Source of the DNA: Nocardioides sp.
GTDB taxonomy: Bacteria > Actinomycetota > Actinomycetes > Propionibacteriales > Nocardioidaceae
Direction of reading: 5' to 3'
NCBI GenBank assembly: GCA_025965295.1
Contig: JAOPXF010000206.1
Coordinates: 1 to 8,527, forward strand
DNA: 8,527 bases
The notes under the pieces are model-generated. The model had not been told where the DNA came from and did not search any database. It saw nothing but the letters and a program-made list of their open reading frames with translations. Every line of letters starts with the position of its first letter. The stretch's first letter is position 1. A program made the translations under genes and the position numbers. Below, piece after piece: positions 1 to 6,195 of this stretch.

Positions 1-665
1 TCGTAGTAGACGCGGATACCGGTCCGCTCGGCGTACCCCTCCTCGATGACGCGCAGTCCCAGGAGGAGCTCGAGACCGAGTTCGTCATCAGGCTCCACGA
101 CGGCGCCCTCGAGTGGCTGTACAGGCCCGAGCAGTCCCGGTCGATCGGGCGGGAATCCCTTGCTCAGCTGGAGCGAGCCGACCTTGCGGTGCTCTCCGGC
201 GTACATGGCGCCCACGATCTCGAACGGGACGTCGTCACCGAGAAGCTCCACGCGGCGGATGGTGGCCGGGTCCGAGCCGGTGTTCACCAACCGCTCGAGT
301 CCGTCGGTGAACGTCGTCCCGAGGGGGTAGTCCACCACCCACGCATGGAAGGGGGGGACCCGTAAGGCGTCGCCCTTCACTGCTCCATCCGCTGACGGAT
401 CACCGTCACCGTGACTTCCGGGATTGACGACCAGCGCTGCAGCCACGAGCAGAGCAATCCCTGCAGCGACGGCGATCAGGGGCCACCGCTGCAGTCCTCG
501 ACCTTCAGGAGACTCGATCGGGAACTTCTCGGAAGACGTGTTCGCGCGCACGCTCCTCGCCGCCTTCTCGGCGTCCTCGCTCCCCCGTGCACCGTTCGAG
601 CAAAAGGAGGGCGCCTTCGATGACTCGTTCAGGTCCACCTCGGCGGCGGGACGCCGAGCGCGCAT
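1..665 (-). CDS. Single-pass membrane protein with extracytoplasmic beta-rich domain (3' end cut off)
   Basis: This is an open frame of 221 codons from an ATG at 665 to the left edge, with no stop inside the window. Residues 1-60 are polar and probably cytoplasmic. Residues 61-80 (WPLIAVAAGIALLVAAALVV) form one clear membrane helix, followed by a Gly/Asp-rich spacer. From about residue 100 there is a domain of alternating hydrophobic strands containing FTDGLERLVNTGSDPATIRRVEL and, near the cut, LGLRVIEEGYAERTGIRVYY. A phrase of the form 'function regained at a gap, then strands' suggests an Ig-like or DUF4352-like extracellular fold, but I cannot assign a family. The start is two bases after the TGA of the secreted-protein gene upstream, with a full AGGAGGTG Shine-Dalgarno inside that gene's last codons, so the two are translationally coupled. 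Function unknown. Coupling suggests it anchors, receives or assists the secreted partner (inference). Codon use is lower in GC than in the rest of the window. Confidence 0.8.
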   Translation of the reverse strand, partial: MRARRPAAEVDLNESSKAPSFCSNGARGSEDAEKAARSVRANTSSEKFPIESPEGRGLQRWPLIAVAAGIALLVAAALVVNPGSHGDGDPSADGAVKGDALRVPPFHAWVVDYPLGTTFTDGLERLVNTGSDPATIRRVELLGDDVPFEIVGAMYAGEHRKVGSLQLSKGFPPDRPGLLGPVQPLEGAVVEPDDELGLELLLGLRVIEEGYAERTGIRVYY

Positions 666-667
666 CG

Positions 668-2062
668 TCAGTTCACCTCCTGGACCAAATCTGCGTACAG
701 CGGCTCATCGTTGTTCCCACACGCCGTCACGTTCGTGTTCGCGTTCGGCCAGATGCTGAACTTCTCATAGTCCCCGTCTGCGCTTCGAGCGTCCAGCTTG
801 ACGCCGGCGACAGTGAACCAACCGCTGAAGGTCACGACGCTGCCTCGGGCGACGGAAGTTTCCGCGCCGAAGGTGTCGCGATACCGGGCACCGGATCCGC
901 ACGTGACCGCCGACTTGGTATCCAAGAGCTTGTTCCCGGTGACTCGTGTGGGGCTCCACCGCCAATGGTTCAGCCAATAGATGCTGGTGTATCCGGTTTC
1001 GGGCTCGAAGTACACGCACTCAGCACGTTGGCGCTGGTACTCCCAGTGGATCTTGAACACCTTCCAGGCGTCGTTCCCCACCGACGGCTTCCAACTGATG
1101 CTGCTGCTCTGGGTTCTGGAGCCAGTGAAGCCTCCAGCCCACCCGGATGAGGGGGTCGTATAAGCGACCTGCATGGTCGTCTCGTTGGTGCGCTCGACCT
1201 CCCAGCGGAGGTGGCCCTTCGACCGAGTCCGCATCCACTTGCTGGGGACCCAGCCCTGTTTGAACTTGTCTTGGTTGATCCACGTCTTGGAGTATCCGGA
1301 GGCGCAATCCGTACCGTCTACCCCATCCGCAGTGTCGGAGGCGGTGCCGGTAGTCATCTCACCTGTCTCCGTCTCCCCAGGCGGAACAGGCGCGAGCGTC
1401 CCGCCGTCGTCGACGGCCGCCGCAACCGCAGAGGACCCGGCGCCCCGGACAGCAACGTTCCCCATCCTGCGGGTGGAACCGGGGCCGCCGGCGGAGGCAG
1501 CAGCCGAATCTGCAGTGACGGCGACCGCCCCACGACCGGGACTCAGCACGAGCTCGTAACCGTTGGCGGCCTGCGCGTTGACCACGACGGGAGTATCGGC
1601 GGAGATCCTCAATCGCAGCTGCGACGGGTCGGCCTCGTCAATGAGCGCAGGGAAATTGTAGGCGACCCCGCCTCCGGCCAACTCAAGCTGTGCCCAGGTA
1701 CCGGTCATGGTTGCAGCATTGCCTCGCAGGTCCGGTACGTCGCCAGACAGGCGGAAGGAACCGTCCGATTCAGTGACGGCTGTTGCAAACCGCGTGATCG
1801 CGACATCTGATGTCGATGATGCAGACGACGCGTATCCGAGGCTCAGCTCCTGCCCGGTCAGGGGCCGACCGTCGGGCCCGACCAGCCAGCCATCGAGCGA
1901 AGCTAGCCGAGTGCCCGGAGACACGGACCGTTGAGAATGAGAGGCGTCGGCAGCGGATGCGCCAGAAGTCGACGCCGCGACGGCTGTGTTGCCTGCGAGG
2001 ATGAGAGCTCCGGCAAATAATGAGGCCAGTGCGTTCTTGTATTTCCCGAGAAGTGATTGCAT
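668..2062 (-). CDS. Secreted protein: carboxypeptidase-regulatory-like domain plus C-terminal beta domain with four cysteines
   Basis: The product is 464 residues from the ATG at 2062. A Sec signal peptide covers residues 1-30 (MQSLLGKYKNALASLFAG.., ending AVAA). Residues 58-150 look like a carboxypeptidase-regulatory or prealbumin-type beta sandwich: LDGWLVGPDGRPLTGQELSL, then TAVTESDGSFRLSGDV. A low-complexity Ala/Gly/Ser/Thr linker covers about 180-250. The C-terminal part, 251-464, is rich in aromatic and alternating polar/hydrophobic strands. It has four cysteines (253, 349, 388, 448) and an ending with ACGNNDEP. From memory it resembles uncharacterised actinobacterial secreted proteins that end in a similar CGxND-P motif; I cannot verify this. 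An alternative TTG start at 2092 would put ten polar residues before the signal peptide and has no ribosome-binding site, so I prefer the ATG, which has GGAAG 11 bases upstream. Function unknown. No catalytic motif is apparent, and an adhesin, binding or pore-type role is possible but unproven. It lies two bases before the coupled membrane-protein gene. Confidence 0.82.
   Translation of the reverse strand: MQSLLGKYKNALASLFAGALILAGNTAVAASTSGASAADASHSQRSVSPGTRLASLDGWLVGPDGRPLTGQELSLGYASSASSTSDVAITRFATAVTESDGSFRLSGDVPDLRGNAATMTGTWAQLELAGGGVAYNFPALIDEADPSQLRLRISADTPVVVNAQAANGYELVLSPGRGAVAVTADSAAASAGGPGSTRRMGNVAVRGAGSSAVAAAVDDGGTLAPVPPGETETGEMTTGTASDTADGVDGTDCASGYSKTWINQDKFKQGWVPSKWMRTRSKGHLRWEVERTNETTMQVAYTTPSSGWAGGFTGSRTQSSSISWKPSVGNDAWKVFKIHWEYQRQRAECVYFEPETGYTSIYWLNHWRWSPTRVTGNKLLDTKSAVTCGSGARYRDTFGAETSVARGSVVTFSGWFTVAGVKLDARSADGDYEKFSIWPNANTNVTACGNNDEPLYADLVQEVN
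676..681 (-). promoter_or_regulatory. Consensus Shine-Dalgarno (AGGAGG) for the membrane-protein gene, inside the upstream gene
   Basis: On the minus strand AGGAGGTG lies in the last codons of the secreted-protein gene, and the ATG at 665 follows ten bases after AGGAGG. It is the strongest ribosome-binding site seen in this window. It fixes the ATG at 665 as the start and supports co-translation of the two genes. Confidence 0.7.
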
Positions 2063-2433
2063 GGTGAATGCTTCCGTGAGGGGCGCAGCCAAGTGGCCTG
2101 ACCTACTCGAACCGCTGGTGCCCTAGTTTGGTGGAATCATGCCCCGATGGGCGCGACCTAAACAACTGCTATTCGCCCTTCGCGAGCATGGACACCCGTG
2201 GGCATGCAGGCCTGAATGCCTGACAACTCAGGATCCCGAGTCTAAGGATCCGCGCTCCTGATTGTCCCTCACACCTGAGCAGGTCGGCATGGACGAACCG
2301 CGTGGGCCCAGGACGACCTGCGAAGCGACCTCGCCGGCATGAACCGCGTGCAACTCATGGCCGTTCCTGTTCCTCGGTCCTCATCGGCGCAGCCATCTGG
2401 CTCGGCCGCGTGCTGAAGCGGACTGGGTGCAGG
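2063..2433. other. Non-coding stretch between the secreted-protein gene and the CtlX gene
   Basis: About 370 bases without a supportable gene. It should contain the promoter of the secreted-protein gene on the minus strand. The best candidate I see is TTGTTT (2165-2160) and CATGAT (2141-2136) with an 18-base spacer, which is weak. It also holds a 20-base dyad at 2201-2220 and two GGATCC copies (2231-2236 and 2246-2251) that could form a short hairpin. The 3' side holds the hairpin at the end of the CtlX gene. GC content rises sharply around 2280, which marks the change from the lower-GC left region to the high-GC remainder. A 45-codon plus-strand open stretch (2279-2416) has protein-like composition but no credible start, and may be a gene remnant. 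Confidence 0.6.
2201..2220. repeat. Near-perfect 20-base inverted repeat (possible operator or hairpin)
   Basis: GGCAT-G-CAGG / CCTG-A-ATGCC: the two halves are reverse complements except for one opposed G/A pair. It lies 139 bases upstream of the ATG of the secreted-protein gene and upstream of its weak candidate promoter. A regulator operator is a reasonable reading. There is no T-run on either side to suggest a terminator. The role is inferred. Confidence 0.4.
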
Positions 2434-2442
2434 TCAGTCCGC
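2418..2442 (-). terminator. Seven-base-pair hairpin over the stop codon of the CtlX gene (weak terminator candidate)
   Basis: GCGGACT (2418-2424) and AGTCCGC (2436-2442) are perfect reverse complements around an 11-base loop, and the second arm overlaps the TGA stop at 2436-2434. In the minus direction the following bases are TTCAGCACG, without a proper U-tract. It could therefore be a U-less actinobacterial terminator or only an mRNA-stabilising 3' hairpin. Confidence 0.35.
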
Positions 2443-3471
2443 GCTGACCCGGGTGTCGACGTACCGCCCGTCGAGGGTGACCGGGTGGTCCTCGTTGATC
2501 GCCAGCACCGCCTCGGTCAGCTCGGGGACTGCGGCCGGGCGCCGGTCGAGGTGGACCCCGGCGATCATGCAGCGCACGGACCCGCCGGCCAGCTCGATCG
2601 TGGGGATGTCGATGGCGACGATCTCGCAGGACTCCTCGATCGCCGCGACCTGGTCGGGACGCAGGCTCCGCCGGGCCCGGGCCGACATGGCCATGATGTA
2701 GCGGCGCCGGCCCTCCGGCGTACGACCGCACAGCTCGACGGCGTTGCCGGCGAACTCGCGGATCTGCTGCTCGGTCAGCTCGACGACCGTCCGGCCGTTG
2801 ATCGAGAGCCGCGCGCGGACCTCGGCACGGCGCTGCAGGTCCGGGATCATCTCCAGGGAGATCATCGCGACGTCGGTGCCGATGCAGGCGATCACGTTGG
2901 TGTGATAGACGGGCACGCCCGAGGAGTCGACCGCGTCGAAGGCCATCGGCTCGTAGCCGAAGTCGGTGCAGAAGCGCTCGAGCACGTGCGTGTCGGCGCG
3001 GTAGCTGCGTGCGGTGTAGGCGACCCGCGACACGTGGTCGAGGACCATCGCACCGGTGCCCTCGAGGAAGATGCCGTCCGGCTCGAGCCCGGAGTAGTCG
3101 ACGATCGTCTGGACCCGGTACTGCGACTTGAGCAGCTCCAGGACGTCCGCGCGCCGCTCGTGTCGTCGGTTGGACGCGTACATCGGGTAGACCGCGATCA
3201 TGCCGCCCGCGTGCGTGGAGAGCCAGTTGTTCGGGAAGACGCTGTCCGGGCGCGTGTGGTCCTCGTCCTCGAAGACGTGGACGGTCACACCGGCGTCCCG
3301 GAGGGCCTGGGCGACGGCGTCCATCTCGGCCAGGGCCATGGTTGACGTCGCCTCGTCGGACTGCCCCTCCGGGAGGTCTCGCTGGAACGCGTTGTCGGCC
3401 GCGGTGGCGGGGTTGGGGATGAACCGCTCGGCACGGATCAGGATCACGGTGGACGGGGCTTGAGCACTCAC
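2434..3471 (-). CDS. ctlX: CtlX-type amidinotransferase-fold hydrolase (arginine deiminase-related)
   Basis: The product is 345 residues from the GTG at 3471. It belongs to the guanidino-group-modifying superfamily (arginine deiminase, dimethylarginine hydrolase, amidinotransferase), in the branch annotated as 'citrulline utilization hydrolase CtlX'. Visible signatures in order are RFIPNPATAADNAFQ near the N-terminus, PDSVFPNNW with Asp76, DGIFLEGTGAMVLD with Glu137, VYHTNV with His190, and the catalytic cysteine Cys301 in GGSVRCMIAGVHL. The Glu/His/Cys set expected for thiol hydrolysis is therefore complete. It should be a cytosolic enzyme acting on citrulline, arginine or a related ureido/guanidino compound; the exact substrate cannot be read from sequence. 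A TTG at 3489 would add six residues without a ribosome-binding site. I prefer GTG, because family members usually begin close to M-x-AQAPS and a -10-like TACAGT lies six bases before it. It is probably transcribed separately from the flavin operon 24 bases upstream. Confidence 0.9.
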   Translation of the reverse strand: MSAQAPSTVILIRAERFIPNPATAADNAFQRDLPEGQSDEATSTMALAEMDAVAQALRDAGVTVHVFEDEDHTRPDSVFPNNWLSTHAGGMIAVYPMYASNRRHERRADVLELLKSQYRVQTIVDYSGLEPDGIFLEGTGAMVLDHVSRVAYTARSYRADTHVLERFCTDFGYEPMAFDAVDSSGVPVYHTNVIACIGTDVAMISLEMIPDLQRRAEVRARLSINGRTVVELTEQQIREFAGNAVELCGRTPEGRRRYIMAMSARARRSLRPDQVAAIEESCEIVAIDIPTIELAGGSVRCMIAGVHLDRRPAAVPELTEAVLAINEDHPVTLDGRYVDTRVSAD

Positions 3472-3477
3472 GATGGG

Positions 3478-3483
3478 ACTGTA
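3478..3483 (-). promoter_or_regulatory. -10 hexamer TACAGT for a leaderless CtlX transcript
   Basis: TACAGT fits TAnnnT and ends six bases before the GTG at 3471, so transcription would begin at or next to the start codon. There is no Shine-Dalgarno upstream of either candidate start. I see no good -35 box, which is common in actinobacterial promoters. It lies in the short gap between the ApbE stop and the CtlX start. Confidence 0.45.
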
Positions 3484-3495
3484 GAGCAACCGTGC

Positions 3496-4254
3496 TCAGG
3501 CGGTCGCGAAGACCTCCGCGGTGCCGTCCTCGCGGACCACCACGCCGCTGCGGCGCGGCCGGGTCTGCAGCCAGTCGAGCGCACCACTCCCCTGGGCGAA
3601 GGCGGCGGTGGCGTCGATGTCGGCCCAGGTGAGGTCGTCCGCGACCACCGTGACCGACGCGACACCGGAGGGGACCGCACCCGTGCGGGCGTCGACGATG
3701 TGCCCGCCGCGGTGCTGGAGCCCGGAGGTTGCCACCGCTCCCCTGCGCACCGGGATGCGGGCGACCAGGCGAGCCGGGTCCCGGGGGTCCTCGATGCCGA
3801 TCTGCCAGTCCGGGACGTCGGGGTCGACGACGCGGCAGACCAGGTCGCCACCCGCCGAGAGGCAGTAGTCGGTGTCCTCGAGCCGGTCGAGCGCCGCCGA
3901 GGCGCGCTGCACGGCCCAGCCCTTGACCACTCCGCTCGGGTCGAGCAGGACACGGCCGCCGGCGTCGCGTCGACGTACGTCGAAGGCCCCGGCGGACTCG
4001 AGGCGCGCGGCCTCACCCAGACCGAGCACCTCGGCGACCTCGGGTGGGCAGTCGCCGAGCGTGATCTCGCCGCGGCCGAGCCGCGAGACGTGCGAGTCGG
4101 GGCGGTAGGTGCTGAAGACCCGGTCGACCTCACGCAGCTCGTGGAGCACCACCGCCCACGCGGTCTCCCCCACGACGTCGCCGGCATGCCGCCCACGCAG
4201 GGCGATGCTGATGGGCATGCCCATCACCTGCTCGACGCGGCGCCACACGGTCAC
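3496..4254 (-). CDS. apbE: FAD:protein FMN transferase, ApbE family
   Basis: The product is 252 residues from the GTG at 4254, which overlaps the TGA of the FMN-binding-protein gene by four bases (GTGA). ApbE enzymes split FAD and attach the FMN part through a phosphoester to a Thr or Ser of a partner protein, using Mg2+. Visible family signatures: VEQVMGMPISI (residues 7-17); EVDRVFSTYRPDSHVSRL (42-59); DPSGVVKGWAVQRA (105-118); LSAGGDL (132-138), where Ser133 replaces the usual Asn; VATSGLQHRGGHIVDARTG (174-192); and ADIDATAAFAQG (211-222) with the metal-site Asp212 and Thr216. It is on the short side for the family, and no lipobox or signal peptide is visible. It may therefore act in the cytosol, or rely on an unrecognised export route, although its substrate is extracytoplasmic. 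An open frame continues up to 4728 but overlaps the real FMN-binding gene, so it is not used. Third gene of the operon. Confidence 0.92.
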   Translation of the reverse strand: MTVWRRVEQVMGMPISIALRGRHAGDVVGETAWAVVLHELREVDRVFSTYRPDSHVSRLGRGEITLGDCPPEVAEVLGLGEAARLESAGAFDVRRRDAGGRVLLDPSGVVKGWAVQRASAALDRLEDTDYCLSAGGDLVCRVVDPDVPDWQIGIEDPRDPARLVARIPVRRGAVATSGLQHRGGHIVDARTGAVPSGVASVTVVADDLTWADIDATAAFAQGSGALDWLQTRPRRSGVVVREDGTAEVFATA

Positions 4255-4745
4255 GCGCTCACCTGGTCGATCGCGCTCTGGAGCGACTGCAGGTAACCCG
4301 TGCTCGTCACCGTGGCGCCGCTGACCATGTCGATCCGGGCGTTCTGGGCGTCGAGCGTCTCCTGGATCAGGATCGGGAGCGCGACGCTGTTGATCTCGGC
4401 GTCCCGCGAGTTGCCGCTCGGGTACTGCAGCACGTCCACCTGCGTGATCGACGTGCCGTCGACGGTCAGCTCGACCTGCACCGGCCCCCACTGCGTCTGG
4501 GCGACGGCGCCCGTGACCGTGCTCGGCGTCGGTGACGGGATCGCGGCGCCCGGCGTGGATTGGGGGGTGGCTTCCGGGGTGGACGACGGGGTGGAGGACG
4601 GCGTGGAGGCAGCCCCGGCGACCTTGCCGGAGTAGACGGACGTCGACGGCCCGATGCCGGTCGGACCCGACGTGGAGGTGCTGTAGCCGAAGAGCAGGAC
4701 GAGGGCGGAGAGCGTGCTCAGCCCCCACAGGACGATGCGTCTCAT
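4251..4745 (-). CDS. Membrane-anchored FMN-binding-domain protein, predicted flavinylated at Thr145
   Basis: The product is 164 residues from the ATG at 4745. Residues 3-20 form a hydrophobic signal-anchor (IVLWGLSTLSALVLLFG). Residues 22-78 are a flexible Ser/Thr/Pro linker with repeated STP/ATP units. Residues 80-164 are an FMN-binding domain like that of NqrC/RnfG: GPVQVELTVDGTSITQVDVL, then ARIDMVSGATVTSTGYLQSL. The SGAT at 142-145 is the ApbE recognition motif, with Thr145 the expected FMN attachment site and Asp139 matching the usual upstream acidic residue. It should act outside the membrane as a tethered electron carrier receiving electrons from the flavocytochrome encoded just upstream. 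The start lies four bases after that gene's TGA, with GGTGA as a modest ribosome-binding site. Its own stop overlaps the ApbE start. Confidence 0.92.
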   Translation of the reverse strand: MRRIVLWGLSTLSALVLLFGYSTSTSGPTGIGPSTSVYSGKVAGAASTPSSTPSSTPEATPQSTPGAAIPSPTPSTVTGAVAQTQWGPVQVELTVDGTSITQVDVLQYPSGNSRDAEINSVALPILIQETLDAQNARIDMVSGATVTSTGYLQSLQSAIDQVSA

Positions 4746-4749
4746 CTGG

Positions 4750-6123
4750 TCACCACTGGAAGCTCTCGAGGTGGAGGCGGTCGGGCGGCAGCCCGGCCCG
4801 CAGGAGGTCGGCGCTCACGAGGTCGGCCCAGGGCGCGGGGCCGCACACGTAGACGTCGCGTTCGGGGAGGTCCGGGATCCAGAACCGCAGGGCGTCGAGG
4901 TCGCTCACCCCGCCGAGGCCGTCCCCGAGCCAGGACTCCGGGTCGCGTCGTCGCCCCGCGAGCCACAGGACCTGCAGCCCACGCTCACGGGCGAGTACGT
5001 CGATCTCGCGGGCGAACAACGGGTCCTGGGTGTAGCGGTTGAGCAGGATGGCCTCCCCCGGCGCGTAGTCCAGGCCTTCGGCGAGAGCCCGGATCGGGGC
5101 CATCCCGACGCCGGCGCCGATCAGGGCGATCCTGCGCCGGGTGCGGGTCCGCGCGCTCAGCCGGCCGTGCGGGCCCTCGAACAGCACCCGGTCACCGGGT
5201 CGGAGGGAGGCCAGCGTGCCGCTGCCGTCGCCGACGGCACCGACGGTGATCCGCAGGCTGCTCCCATCGGGAGCGGCCGACAGCGAGTACGGGTTGGCCC
5301 GGGTCCACCCCTGCCGGCCCAGGAACCGCCACGACAGGAACTGGCCCGCGTCGACCCGCAGGCGGTCCAGCCGCCGGCCGGCCAGGTGGACCGAGACGAC
5401 GCCGGGTGCCTCGTGCACGACCGCGGTGACCCGGAGCTGGTGGCGCAGGTTGCGGATGAGTGGCAGTCCGACCCGCCAGACCAGGACCGACGCGGCGGCC
5501 GTCGCCCAGGCCGTCCACCAGAAGACGGTCCGTCCGGGCGAGGAGACGAGCTCCTGCCCGGTCCACAGCTGGTGCGGCAGGGCGAGCGCGACGCCGAGGT
5601 AGGCGTAGAGGTGCAGGAGGTGCCAGGACTCATAGCGCAGCCGACGCCGAGCCGCGCGGACGCTGGTGACCACGACCATGAGCAGGCAGGCCGCCCCCGC
5701 GTCCGCGATCAGCATCGCCGGGTAGTGCACGGTGAGGTCCCAGAACGTGGCGGGCGTCTGCAGCAGCGAGCTCCCGGCGTACCCCCAGGTGATCAGCACG
5801 ACGTGGACGAGCATCAGGTTGAACGAGGTGAAGCCGACCAGCCGGTGGAGGCGTGCGAGCCGATCCTGCCCGAACGCCGACTCCAGCACGGGGACGCGAG
5901 CCATCAGCGCCACCTGAGCCAGCAGCAGCACCGACGCCACCAGACCGGAGAGCCGGCCCACCGAGGTCAGGGCGCCGGTCCGGGTGCCGAGATCCTGCAC
6001 ACCACCACCGGACACCCACCAGTACGTCACCAGCAGCAGGCCCAGCCACAGCGTCGACCCAGCGGCCAGCCGGACGCCGGCGTCGCGACGCGCTCGGCGT
6101 CCCAGATCTGCGGTGTCGGTCAC
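4750..6123 (-). CDS. Ferric-reductase-like transmembrane flavocytochrome with FAD- and NAD(P)H-binding domains
   Basis: The product is 457 residues from the GTG at 6123, preceded by GGAG. The N-terminal half (about 20-225) has roughly six membrane helices of the ferric-reductase/cytochrome b type. Candidate heme histidines are His93 and His107 (LHRLVGFTSFNLMLVHVV) and His168, His171 and His184 (WHLLHLYAYLGVALALPHQL). From about 228 comes a ferredoxin-NADP reductase-type module: FAD motif RANPYSLS (275-282), GDRVLFEGPHG (310-320), nucleotide motif GAGVGMAPIRAL (336-347) and YVCGP (425-429), ending LHLESFQW. No C-terminal 2Fe-2S ferredoxin domain is present. The predicted role is to oxidise cytosolic NAD(P)H and pass electrons via FAD and heme to the outer face, to the FMN-binding partner encoded downstream. 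A ferric or other terminal acceptor is not determined. First gene of the three-gene operon. Confidence 0.93.
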   Translation of the reverse strand: MTDTADLGRRARRDAGVRLAAGSTLWLGLLLVTYWWVSGGGVQDLGTRTGALTSVGRLSGLVASVLLLAQVALMARVPVLESAFGQDRLARLHRLVGFTSFNLMLVHVVLITWGYAGSSLLQTPATFWDLTVHYPAMLIADAGAACLLMVVVTSVRAARRRLRYESWHLLHLYAYLGVALALPHQLWTGQELVSSPGRTVFWWTAWATAAASVLVWRVGLPLIRNLRHQLRVTAVVHEAPGVVSVHLAGRRLDRLRVDAGQFLSWRFLGRQGWTRANPYSLSAAPDGSSLRITVGAVGDGSGTLASLRPGDRVLFEGPHGRLSARTRTRRRIALIGAGVGMAPIRALAEGLDYAPGEAILLNRYTQDPLFAREIDVLARERGLQVLWLAGRRRDPESWLGDGLGGVSDLDALRFWIPDLPERDVYVCGPAPWADLVSADLLRAGLPPDRLHLESFQW

Positions 6124-6149
6124 CGCTCCAGTGTGCGGCCCCGGTCTCG

Positions 6150-6177
6150 GTCGAACGTGGGGCGAACCTGTGGGGTT
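6150..6177. promoter_or_regulatory. Probable operator: 11-base-spaced direct repeats and a dyad in the leader of the flavin operon
   Basis: On the minus strand two copies of GTTCG(C/A)C lie exactly 11 bases apart (plus-strand GTCGAAC at 6150-6156 and GGCGAAC at 6161-6167). Overlapping them is a GAACC-TGTGG-GGTTC dyad (6164-6168 and 6173-6177). GTGGGG also recurs at 6157, 6170 and 6190. An 11-base repeat pitch is typical of OmpR/PhoB-family sites, for example the PHO box with GTTCACC units. Only two units fit, so the regulator is unassigned. It lies 27 bases or more upstream of the GTG, where a promoter would sit, but I see no convincing -10. Confidence 0.4.
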
Positions 6178-6195
6178 CCTGTGAGATCCGTGGGG

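Noticed and set aside
2063..2092. TTG start for the secreted protein at 2092
   Set aside because: No ribosome-binding site, and it would put polar residues ahead of a good signal peptide that begins at the ATG at 2062.
2302..3345. 347-codon plus-strand open frame
   Set aside because: Antisense to the CtlX gene, whose active-site motifs are intact; composition is Asp/Arg/Val/Gly-rich without recognisable features.
3472..3489. TTG start for CtlX at 3489
   Set aside because: No ribosome-binding site, and it would place the start upstream of the -10-like TACAGT.
4563..4620. Repeated GGGGTGG/GGACGG-like units
   Set aside because: They simply encode the Ser/Thr/Pro linker of the FMN-binding protein and are not an independent repeat element.
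4255..4728. N-terminal extension of the ApbE frame up to 4728
   Set aside because: It overlaps the FMN-binding-domain gene in another frame and lacks ApbE motifs. The GTG at 4254 gives a normal family start and a four-base overlap.
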